Below are positions 23,590 through 34,400 of a stretch of DNA of 64,000 nt, piece after piece; the stretch's first letter is position 1; every line of letters begins with the position of its first letter. The position numbers were made by a program, and so were the translations under genes. The stretch spans positions 19,656,154 to 19,720,153 of the forward strand of contig CM068552.1 of the NCBI GenBank assembly GCA_035048495.1, in the 5' to 3' direction. The stretch comes from Euptelea pleiosperma. Taxonomy: Eukaryota; Streptophyta; Magnoliopsida; Ranunculales; Eupteleaceae. A model generated the notes under the pieces. The model was not told where the DNA came from. It worked only from the letters and a program-made list of their open reading frames with translations, and ran no database searches.

Positions 23590-24387
23590 TCTTTGATTAA
23601 GAACCCGATAAGCTCTACTATTAAAGGAATAACCCAGAAAAATTCATTCCTCTCATCTTTTGTCAAATTTTCCTAGAGATTCTCTATCTTTAAGAATGTA
23701 GTATTTGCTCCCAAAAATCTTGAAATATTTTACATTAGGTTTTTTACTCGACCAGATTTTATAAGGAGTATTAAAGTTCCTAGTCTCAAATAAACTCTAT
23801 TGAGAGTATAACAAGTAGTGTTCATTGCTTCTGTCCATAAGTTTTGGGGTACGTTTTTGCTGTGAAGCATTACCCGAACCATTTCCTGAATCACCATATT
23901 CTTTCTTTCCACAATTCCATTCTACTGTAGTGTAATGGGTGCAGAAAATTCATGCTTAATGCCAATAGCATCACAGTACTCAGTAAGATGAGAATTTTCA
24001 AATTCTCCTCCATGATCAGTACGAATCATAACTCTACTGTAATCTTTTTCATTTTGTATTTTTTAGCATATCTTTTTACATTCTTCAAAAGCATCTGATT
24101 TCTCTCTAAGAAAAACAATCCAAGTCAATCTAGAGTAATCATCTACCATGACCAGAATGTATCTTTTACCTCCCAAACTTTCAGTCCTCATTGAACCCAT
24201 TAGATTCATGTGAATCAGATCAAGCACTTTGGAGGTAACACAATAATTTCCTTTTTCGTGAGAGCTTTTTATTTGTTTACCGATTTGGCAAGCTCCACAA
24301 ATAGTGCCCGTAGGTTTTTCTAATTTGGGCACACCTTTCACTAATTCTTTATTAGTAATTTTAACTAGGTCCTTTTGGTTCATGTGA
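23590..24387 (-). pseudogene. Copia integrase remnant
   Basis: The - strand shows the end of the HHCC zinc finger (GTICGACQIGKQ), then HMNLMGSMRTESLGGKRY, VMVDDYSRLTW, MIRTDHGGEFENS and NGIVERKN. Copia integrases need Asp-Asp-Glu: the second Asp and the Glu are present, but the first Asp (HMDL in relatives) is Asn here. Several stops interrupt it (about 24064, 23934). The N-terminal part and gag are lost at the 24387 junction. Confidence 0.85.
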
Positions 24388-24640
24388 CGGTTTTTCCGTC
24401 GTTGAAAGATCAACCCTTTATTTCAACACTATTTTTAATTTGATCTGATGTTTAATTCTGCAAAATATGAGATTTGTATAGGGTTTTGTGTCGAATATCG
24501 TATCCACACTCGGGGTTAGAGCGGATTGTGTCACGTGGCACAATCCTAGAGAGCATTGACTGTATAGATGTTTGGCCCATCCCTAGGTGGGCCTATATAC
24601 TAAAATTCATCATGATTAGTAATTTCTATATGATCGTGGG
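24383..24640. mobile_element. Fragments of the gypsy module block and a foldback arm
   Basis: 24383-24525 matches the ~135-bp TTTTTCCGTCGTTGAAAG...ACTCGGGGTTAG block of the 6-13 kb region. It is followed by TCACGTGGCAC and GTATAGATGTTTGGCCC (about 24530-24600), a single arm of the CCACGTGG foldback family. It marks a patchwork breakpoint at the end of the truncated copia element. Confidence 0.6.
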
Positions 24641-24882
24641 TATTTTTGGAATAAAAACATGAATACCAAAACACCCCTAAAAAGTAAAAAAATAAATAAA
24701 GAGAAAAAAAGAAGATAAACATGGACATTTTTGGAGCATTGAATGAGCTGCAGTTGACGTATGTCATTATTTTTTGTTGCAACACGTGGAATTTATAAGT
24801 GAGCCTGTTGGGAAGTCCGCGAATGTCGCCCAAGGTTTTTTTGCTTTAAAGTAGTATAAATGATTATCTCAAATTAAAATCA

Positions 24883-25337
24883 AGGTTTAAAGGAGGCCGT
24901 TTTAACGGTTAAACGGACTGGGGCGTTACTGTTTAAACGGCTGTTAAAACGGATTGAAACGGTCAGGGGCAAAAATGGAAAAAAATGGAAAAAATGGAAT
25001 TAAACGGATTTTAACGGTTTTAACGGAAAAAAAATAGAAAAAGTGGCGCTGAAATTCAAATTTTGAAATTTGAAAATTAAAAAAAGAACGGAATTTAACA
25101 GAAATTAAACTGATTTTAACGGAATTAAACGGTTTTAACGGCTGTTTTTTTCACAAATTTTTTCGAAATTAAACGGCTGTTTAAACGCTTTTAACAGCCG
25201 TTTAAAGGATTTTAACGGCCATTAAATCAAAAAAACGGCCGTTTTTTTCAAAACCAATAAAACGTGTTTAAACAGTTTTAACGGAAATGGGCTTGGGGCA
25301 TTACCGTTGGCCGTTAAAACCATTTAAACGGCCGTTT
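24883..25337. mobile_element. AACGG-rich foldback MITE, copy 1
   Basis: Starts AGGTTTAAAGGAGGCCG and ends CGGCCGTTTTTAAA-like; TTAAAATCA flanks both sides (24874-24882, 25338-25346). The body consists largely of TTTTAACGG, AAACGGCTGTT and their inverses. The same family occurs at 26656-26985 and 49443-49724 with TTATAACGG in place of TTTTAACGG. The 8-9-bp duplications suggest a Mutator-like or hAT origin. Confidence 0.65.
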
Positions 25338-25391
25338 TTAAAATCATAAAAAATATCTAGAATGTGCTTATAAAAATGATCAATTATCAGT

Positions 25392-25595
25392 CCATTAAAG
25401 ACACGGATCGGGCTCAGGAGCCCCTCTTTTATGACCCCTTCTTGGGAGTCAGGCTCTCAGCCGTGGATTCTTTTTTCATTAAGTGAATGCCAGCTCAGTG
25501 CTACCAACCACCGTTGGATTCTCAGAATACATGGCCCAGTGCCCGATTCCCAAGAGAGGTAAGAAAAAGGGGGTCCTCGGAGTATGAGCCAAAGA
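25392..25595. mobile_element. Mutator-like MITE (GGCTCAG termini), copy 2
   Basis: GGGCTCAGGAGCCCC and TTCTTGGGAGTCAGG on the left are inverted on the right as GATTCCCAAGAGAGG and GGGGGTCCTCGGAG. Same family and length as 6220-6419, sharing the centre CTACCAACCACCGTTGGATT. Confidence 0.6.
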
Positions 25596-25599
25596 CAAA

Positions 25600-25935
25600 A
25601 AAGTTGGCAATTTCTAACTCGATAAGGGCAACAAAGTCATTTTCTGACACTAAATCTCTCCTAGAGAGTTCTAGAAACTACGGTTTGCAAAAGCAATAAG
25701 TCGTGAAAATAACTATTTTGACCTAATTTAAACCGCAAAAATCAGGAAAGTAAGCCAAAAAGTAGCTTTTTGACTTTTTCCAACAAATGCAGCCTAATGA
25801 CCCACGGGGCACCTGATTAAGGGTCTATTAACCCTGATCAAGTCCTATGCGGTGAAGCCATGTTTTGTCTTTAAAATAGCTTTCAGTTTTTAAATGAAGA
25901 GAGAGAGAGAGAAAAGGGGAAGTGCTGCTATGATT
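25600..25935 (+). repeat. Partial duplicate of the CSL4 upstream region
   Basis: 25600-25705 matches 26271-26378 (AAAGACAAAAA-GTTGG, TCATTTTCTGAC, GCGGTTTGCAAAA), and 25790-25935 matches 27405-27585 (CCCACGGGGCAC, GATCAAG, CTTTAAAAT, GAGAGAGAGA, AGGGGAAGTGCTG). The matching ends just after the place of the CSL4 start codon, which is absent in this copy. MITEs have split the downstream copy. Confidence 0.6.
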
Positions 25936-26064
25936 TGGGGGACCAAGCGTTCTTGGTGTATCCCACGTATGATTCAGGTGGAAGTAATGTATACTTCCTT
26001 TTCTCTCGGTGGTAAAGCATTTTTCAAAGCCACATGGCACATTTTCATTTCGACTATGGTACAT

Positions 26065-26275
26065 CTGCATTGTACATGATAACTTCTACGAATTTACGTA
26101 CGCCAACCAAACACCATGAATATTAGGCATCCGAAAATATGGTGAGAAAATGATAAGGCCGCCAAACGCTTTATAGATGTTTTCACGCATGAATATTTAG
26201 CCGTGAAATTAATTGGTTGTGACAATATATTCTCTAGGAAGTTATTTGCCGACGTACAAAACGTGGCCTTAAAGA
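26065..26275. mobile_element. Decayed Tourist-like MITE
   Basis: The right end GTACAAAACGTGGCCTTA resembles the GTACCAAACAGGCCCTTA terminus of 19852-20364, and GAATATTTAGCCGTG resembles its interior. Left terminus is not clear. Low-confidence relative. Confidence 0.35.
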
Positions 26276-26434
26276 CAAAAAGGTTGGGAATTCGTAGCTC
26301 GACATGGCAACAAGTCATTTTCTGACCCTAAAATCTCTTGTAGAAAGCTTTAGAAACTGCGGTTTGCAAAAAACAATAGGGTCGTGATGTAACAAGGTAT
26401 ACCTGAGATCTTTTCATTTAAAGAAGCGGCATTT

Positions 26435-26580
26435 TTGGTAGTCACAGCTGCCATCTAGGCCCACTGACTGCATGGATGTTGACCCACCTCTTAATAGACA
26501 TACATACCAAAAATCAGCTTGTTTAGTGATTTTTAGCCATTGGTTTTAGTACTCAAATAATGGTTGCATTCAATGGCGCT
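26435..26580. mobile_element. Half of a GGGCCCA-type foldback MITE
   Basis: Shares ACCAAAAATCAGCTTGTT and TTGGTTTTAGTACTCAAA with the left half of 5717-6009, but no right arm follows. Confidence 0.5.
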
Positions 26581-26655
26581 ATAAGCAGTTGAAAAATTGC
26601 TTCTCCTATTTTAGAGCTATAAGCTATAGGCCAGCTATCAATAGTTGTTTAGACC

Positions 26656-26985
26656 AAGGTTTAAAGGGGACTGTTATAACGGTACAACGGACTGAGGGCG
26701 TTACCTTTTTTTCCGTTATAACGAAAAAAAAGGCTCAGGGGCAAAAATGGAAAATAACGGAAATAACAGAAAATAACGAAACTAACGGTAAATAACAGGA
26801 AAAAATGGCGCTGAAAATTCAAATTAAAAATAAAAATAACGAAAAAAATGGAAAATAACAGCCGTTTTTTTTCACAAAATTTTTAGAAAATAACAGTCGT
26901 TGGCCGTTATTTTTGGGCATTTTAACGGTCCATAACGTAATGGGGTAGGTCCGAATCCCTTATAACGGCCGTTTTTTAAACCCTG
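26656..26985. mobile_element. AACGG-rich foldback MITE, copy 2
   Basis: Flanked by an exact 9-bp duplication GTTTAGACC (26647-26655, 26986-26994). Left end AAGGTTTAAAGGGGACTG with TTATAACGG, right end CCTTATAACGGCCG with TTTAAACCCTG. 330 bp, built of short TTATAACGG/CCGTTATAA motifs in both orientations. The 9-bp duplication supports a Mutator-type origin. Confidence 0.75.
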
Positions 26986-27549
26986 GTTTAGACCTTTATA
27001 AGGGCATTTTTGGCCAAGAATAGGGTGCTTATGGGGGGCGCGGCACCCAAATGGGGTGCTTATGGAAATGGGGGCGGGGGCAAATAGAATTTCCCTCTTG
27101 ACTTGTTTGGCAAAACAAAAATAAGTAACTTATTGACTTTTATAAGCCAAAAAGTTAAAAAGTTAGTTAGGATGTGTTTTATATTTTAACTTTTGAAAAG
27201 TTAAAAATTAACTTAAAACTGAAGCTAAAACTTTTAGCTTTTGACTTCTAAGAGAAATAACTTCTCAAAAATTAGAATCCCTCCTAACATTTGAATTTCT
27301 GACTTTTTTAGAGGTAAAAAATCAACTTATAACTTCTACTACAAGTAGAAGTGCTTTTACTTCTCGTTCAAAAACGCCCCCTTATTTTTCACGATGCCAA
27401 ATGCAACCTAACGGCCCACGGGGCACTTGATCAAGGGTCCAAGTCTAACTCCATTCTATGTTTTGGCTTGAAAACAGCCTTCAGTGTTCAGTCTTTAAAA
27501 TTCTTAGCTAACGGAGAGAAACAGAGGGAGAGAGGCGGGAGAGAGAGAT

Positions 27550-28431
27550 ATGGAAATAGAAGGGGAGGAAGTGCTGGTAACCCCAGGAGAAGTGCTGGGG
27601 AAAGCGTCAAATCTAATCCCAGGTAGGGGTGCATACGTCTCAACCCGCGATAACACCATCTACGCTTCTCTGGCCGGACGCCGCACCATAAACCCTCCCT
27701 TACCCGATTCACCCGACCAGGTCTCCCCATCAATTTTTTTTTTCCAGACTCATTATAGTGTTACTGTGTTAGATGTTAGGTTTTTATTTTTTAATTTTTT
27801 TTCATTGTTGTATAATTTCTTACATTCCTCAGAGACCAACTGTTGAGGTCGCTGGTCACAAGGCCCATGGTGCTGTCCCAGAACCAGGCTCCATTGTCAT
27901 TGCTCGTGTAAGCTGTCATTCTTTTTAACACCACCTCCATTCGTTCCATAAAAGTGATTTCCCTCATTTTATAATCTGCACATTTTGCAGATTACGAAAG
28001 TGACGGCAAGAATGGCCTCAGCTGATATAATGTGTGTCGGTCCCAAGTCTGTGAGAGAAAAGTTTACTGGCATTATTAGGTATGTAATATAGGAAATGGA
28101 AATCTGTGAAACTTATTTTTATGTAAAATCCATGGGTAGGTGATGGTGCATTGGTGCGTGAAACATAATAAACGTACTGGACCAAAATTCATTTCTGTAG
28201 AATGTTTCGAACTCATGGTCTCGGTTGGTGCGAACCCAAAATCACACAAAGAAATAGAAGAGTTTAATAGATGCCAGATCATGTGTGGCTGGAACAACTG
28301 TCGTAATCTAATTGTTACAACTTAATGACCCTTCTCTTATAACTATGTTTTACTTATATTTTCTAACTGTAACAGCTTATGATATTGCCTTTCAGCTCTT
28401 AGAAGGTGAACGAGACTTGGTTGGTCCCATG

Positions 28432-28462
<31 letters not shown>

Positions 28463-31400
28463 ATTTTTATTTTTTATGGTGTCTGTTTCTTGAAATATCA
28501 GTGTGTTATTCCATGTTTTGGAGAATTAATAATTCTCCAAACTTATCTAAGTTGGATTTTTTTATTATAAAGTTCTCCATGTTAAATTAAACTTATTCGA
28601 ATTAATTCCGAATTTCAATTGAGCAAAGTTTAGGGTGACCTCAAATTTTGGTACCCTGGTAGTTTGAAATCGTGTGTAGATTATGCATTACTATATAGTC
28701 TATATTGAAATGGTCCTTCGCACGCATTTGTAATTAGACCTCTTGTTTATGGTTGAAGGTTCAATTGATAACTGCTTTCATTTCCAACAATTGGGTTAAT
28801 TGAGCATGCATGCACTGATTGAGTGAAAATTTTCTTCTTTCTTGATTCGTATAGCCAATAGATTTTTGTTGACAAATCAAATAAAGACATTTTCACGAGC
28901 TAAGAAAATGACCAATAGTAAGATAGGGAATAAGAAAAATGTAATATAGAAATATCTATGTAGTATTGGTGAAGTATCGCCTGGATATGGGTATGCTGGG
29001 CATCTTGATGTATCCATGTATCATATAGCCTCCCATTTATTTGCATAGATTTTCATATCCTTTTGCATGATGCATTTATTAATGCTTTAGTATAGAACAG
29101 AAAAGCTTCCTTGTTTGAGTTGTTGGTCATACTTCTTCGTGTGAACAGGCAACAAGATGTTCGAGCAACAGAAATTGATAAAGTGGATATGCACTTATCT
29201 TTTCACCCCGGCGACATTGTTAGAGCTGTAGTTGTATCCTTTATGCTATAGCCATGATATTTGGCCCGTGAAAAGTTTTAAGTCTATTATGTTTGTTCTC
29301 TTCAAAATAAATGATGCCCTTTTATACATATGGCAATTTCATTGATCTCTTTTTATATATACATTCATTCGTGATGTACACATCATCCCATTTTTTTATA
29401 GGAACTTCATAAGTTTTCCATCTCTTTATGTCAAAGCTGTTTTGACACTACTCGATATGCAACCTATTTAGCGAACAATACATGAAGTTGTGGTTGGATC
29501 TGTTCTGCAAAATGTCGAAAATGAGGGACCCCCCAGTTGGGAGATTTCATTCTCTTTGATTTTAAGAAACTTTGCTAGATAAAGAGTTCCTTTTCCTACA
29601 AAAGTACTAAAAAAAGAAAAAGAAAAAGAAAAAAAGTTCCTTTTACTTAATGATTAACTTCAATTTTATGATAGGGACAATTTAGGTGGAAATCTTTCAT
29701 GACTATTGGGCCCATAAGTCTATTGGCGTGGGACAAGAAGGTGGTGAAGGTGGAGGGCTGTTTAATAGGGGCCTACTGTGTGTCTGTTTTGTTCAGGAAC
29801 CATGTTGACCTTTTCACTTGGGTGATATTTGGAGTGTACATATGGATAAAAAATTCTGGATCTATTGAAAGAGCTTGATAATGTATGTGGTTTATGAGGT
29901 CTCCCTTGTATTGATAGTGACATCAATGTGATTAGGTTTATGTATGAGAAAAAGGAGGTAAAGAAATTATTATAAGTATCAGGGGTTTCGTTGATTTTAT
30001 TGATAGAAATCAGCTGATGGACTTCCCTTGACGAGGTGCTATTTCGATGGACAAACGATCAGGATGATGGATAACCCAACCATGTGCTGGCTGGATAGAT
30101 TCCTCATTTCAGCTATATGGGAATCACACTTTTCTAACATGTCTTATGAGGCAATCTCGAGGCCAGCATTCGATCACCTATGTTACTTGGACATTTCAAA
30201 ATGAATGTTGTACCCATATTAGACACCTTATTGTTAGTGTAAATGTCGTGTCCATGATGTATCCCGGCCATGCCTCTGCTGTATCTAGATAACATAACTG
30301 ATCACATGCCAATCTTGCTTGATGACAAAGGGGTTAAAATTCATCTCTCTACTTTAAATATTGGAAAAATGTGGTTATAAGTTCTATATTTCTTTGAGGT
30401 TGTTCTCTTGTGGGGGAGTTTTAGTTTTGACAAAAATGCGAGCTTCATGTTTTGTACGAAGTTGGAAGCTTATAAGGCAAATCTTAAGGCGTGGAATAAG
30501 GAGGTGACCAAACATGTAGACTTAAGATTAATGGACTTCTCGAAGAGATAGCCTCCATTGATAGAAAGGAGGAGCTTGGTCCTATTTCTTCAGAAGATCT
30601 AAATAGGGAGGTTGAAGCAAAGAATTAATATCTCAAGCTTGTGTAGATGGAGGAGATTAGTTGGTGGCAAAATATGAGGGGTAAGATGGCTCAAGGAAGG
30701 GTATAAGAATACTAAGTTTTCCATTGGTCACAAATGCAAGGTGTAACAACATCTTGCAGTGTACTATGGGGCTTTGGTAGGGGATGAAGAGGAAATTATA
30801 GAAGTAGTTAACATTGTTCCAAGCTATTTTTGGAAACTTCTCACATGCCTAAGCTCGATGAGTTAGACTCCTTTTTTTTTTTTTTTTCTAGAAATGTTGG
30901 GGTATTACTAGAGAGATTTTATGAAGGTGGTGCAGAATTTCTTTGATAATGCTCCAACAACACCTTTATTAGAGCTCCAACAACACCCCTTTATTGCTCT
31001 TATCCCAAGAAAGGAGTGCGCAAACTTTTAAAAGACTTTAGACCAATCAGCTTGGTTGAGAGTATGTTTATGATTATAGCAAAATCTCTTGCATTTAAGA
31101 TCTAGGCAGTGTTGGGTTCAGCCATCTCTCCTTATTAAGGTGCTTATGTCGAAGGGTGGCAAATTTTTGATGGGTGGTCATAGCAAATGAATGTTTATTC
31201 AAAAATTTGTATTGGGGAAACATGATCCTTTGCGAGGTAGACATGGAAAAAGGCTTAAAGGCCTATGATCATGCTAGTTGGGAGTTCTTGGGAGAATTAG
31301 GGATGCCAATGGATAGTCGAAAGTTCGAACCTTTATTCGAGTAGTCGGTTATTCTTCGAAAATTTCGGATATCGGATTCGGATAATTTTTGATATTCGAT

Positions 31401-34400
31401 TACTTTTGGATACGGATTCGGATATTGATATATCCGTTTTGATAATATCCGCTCCAATATTATATAAATATAACAATTATATTATATATATTTAACAGAT
31501 TTTAAAATCCAATCCAATAAGTGTGTGCCAACAAGGCACCTCATGGAATACCCACGTAAGGTTACCTTTATCGGATATTATTTGAATTTGATTTACTTAT
31601 CGGACGAACCGGATATTCGATAAGTTAATCAGATTCAAATTCGAATATTGATTCAGAATATTTCTTGGATTGCTAATCGAATTCGGATATCAGATATTTT
31701 TTCGGATTCAGATTCAGATACCCTTATATTCGATCCGAATAATATCTGTTGACAGCTCTAGGGAGAATGAGCTTCGGCATCAAGTGTAGGAAATGGACCA
31801 GGTTTTGCTTTCTTACAGCTTCATTTTCTAGTTTAGAGAAAGGATCGCTGGCTGGCTACTTTAAAATATCAAGGGGGCTGAGGCAAGGAGATTTTTTGCC
31901 CCCATTCTTATTTATTGTGGTCAAGAAGTTTTGAGTAGACTTGCAAAAAAAGGTGGAAGAAGGTGGTATGTTGGAAGGTTTTTATTGAGAGAGCTTCTCG
32001 TCATTTCTCACCTTCAATTCATAGACCACAAGATTTTCTTTTGTGAGGCTTCCCATTGTCAATTAAGGTACTCAAGATGTCTTCTTTAGGTGCTTTAAAG
32101 TAGTGCCTGGATTACGCATCAATTTGAGTGAAGTTTTTGGTGTAGTGATGTTGACGACTTAATTGTGTTAGCCGACAGCTTGGGCTCTAAGGTTGGTAGC
32201 TTTCCCACAAGATATCTTGGTTTTTTGCTCATTGTCAATTATAAACGTAAGGCTATTTTGCATTTGGTCATTGGGAGATTCAAAAGAAGGCTAGCGTCTT
32301 GGAAGAAACACTATCTTTCCAAGGAGGGAAGGTCTCCCTAATCAAAGGCACCCTTTCAAGCATTCATATGTATTGTCTCTTTGTTATTTTGATCTCCATA
32401 GTTAAAAGACTGGAAAAAAGTTGCGACGTGACTTTTTATGTAACGGAATGGACGATTTTGGAAAATATCACTTAGTATATTGAGAAGGGGTGTGGATGTT
32501 GCTATGGTAGTGGTAGGGATATGAACAAAGCTGTATTAGAAAATGGATTTAGATTTTAGGGAAGGCCTTAAGAACCTTTGGAGAAGAACCATTGATAGCA
32601 AATTGCTATTAAGAATTACAGGTGGGACAGCATTGCGTTTGTTTCATCTAATGGACTGGGAGTGTGGAAGGGCAACTCTAAAGTTCACGATGATTTTAGA
32701 AAAGGTGTTTGATTCAAGGTTGGCGTGGGTGATAGGAAGTTGAGGTTTCGGGAGGACATTTGCAGTGGGGACAAGTTATTCTTATTATTTTTTGACAAGC
32801 AAAGTGGGAAAGTGGCTTTATGAACGTCCTTCCCTTTACTCTATGTATGACATATAGGATCTTTATGGTCTCTTGTTTAAGATTGCTTCTAGATGAAACC
32901 TTTAATGTGGTGCGGAACATGGGTTTCAGAAGAAAATTGATTGATTGGGAACTCGAAGATATTGCCATCCTCCTAAATCATCTTGAAGACAAGTAAGTGA
33001 AGAAGCTCATGTTTGATAAGAAGATATGGAAATAGGATCCCAAAAGTATCCTTTGTGTGGTCTCTCTTTTGGGCAATGGCTAATTGTAAGCCTTATAATT
33101 TTTCAGCTGGATTAGTGTGGAATAGCCCAATTCCTCTGAAGGTGGCATTTTTTGTTTGGACAACAGCACTTGATAAATTTCTCATGGTTGACCACTTGAT
33201 TAGTAGAAAAAGTCATCTCTAATATGTGCTTTATGTGTAAGATGAGTGGTGAACCCGTGGATCATTTGCTTCTCCATTGCAGTTTTTCATAGAAGTGGAA
33301 AGAATTTTGTCTCTTTCATTTAAGTTATACAATGCCTAAAAGGTTGATCGAGCTCCTTTTTAGCTGGCATTTCACTGTTTTCAGTTGTTGAGGTTACATT
33401 CAATGGAGATTACTTTCGCCATTGGTAGTCTGTTTGGAATGAAAGGAACAATTGTGTCTTTGAGGACAAGGTTGGTTTCCTGGTTTCGGTTATTTGAAGG
33501 TGAAAGCAATACTATACTGTTGTTCCTCCATTCTTAATAAATTTAAAGGCAGGTGATTTGATGATTTTGCATTTAGATGGGATGTACTCATCTGTCAGCC
33601 TAGTTAATCTCTTTCGGCTTTATATTTCGTAAGGTGTAACTAAATACAGTCGTCCTCATAAGTCTTTTTCTTTGTTCTGATCTATTGTATTGCGGAATTC
33701 TTCTTCTGATGATCTATTGTATGGCGGGAAAAGAGAAAGTAACTGCATTGATGATATAAAAGGTTCTTTTTTGCTCATCCTCATGACTATGTGGTTGTTA
33801 TTCTTGAGTTTTCATTCTTCTTCTTCTTCTTCTTCTAACAAATTCATCTATTAATTATCAAAAAAAGAGAAAGTAACCCCATTGATGACATAAAAAGGTA
33901 TATTATTGCTCATCTTCATGACTATATGGTTATTGTTCTCGAGTTTTCATGCCATTTTCTACATCAGTTTGAATATACCCCCATTGATGATATAAAAAGG
34001 TCCTTTTTTGCTCATCTGCCTGACTATATGGTTATTCTTGAGTTTTCATGCCTTTTTCAACATCAGTTCTAATATACAAAGATTGGCTGACTCAATTGTT
34101 TACAAAAACATTTCAACTTTAACTTGACTCCTTTAATAAGCTTTCTCTTGGAGATGCACGGGCATATTATCTTTCCACTGCAAAGAACGAACTGGGTGTT
34201 GTATCTGCTGAAAGCATGGCAGGTACGTGTTGCATTATTTTGAAAATTGATAGAATATATTCTGGTACTCCATTCAGTGCTAGTTGCCTAGTTCATTGCA
34301 TTTTGTTATAGCAAATTATTAATGGTTATTAATACTTCCATTTGCATATGTAAATTGCTAGTTGTCTTTTGTTGGAATTTGAACCAATATCTTCTAATAC

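Larger units (their letters stand above)
18250..24387 (-). mobile_element. Sirevirus-like Ty1/copia retrotransposon, 5'-truncated
   Basis: Read on the - strand: integrase (24387-23590), reverse transcriptase (23320-22228), RNase H (22240-21761), a 1.4-kb non-coding spacer, polypurine tracts, then a long 3' LTR (19813 to about 18250). Gag, protease, the 5' LTR and primer site are missing; the integrase zinc-finger region is joined at about 24387 to an unrelated repeat. YVDD and RNase H motifs place it in copia. The spacer with repeated AAAAGGGGGAGA-type tracts and a palindrome-rich LTR fits the Sirevirus lineage. Several in-frame stops show it is dead. Confidence 0.75.
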
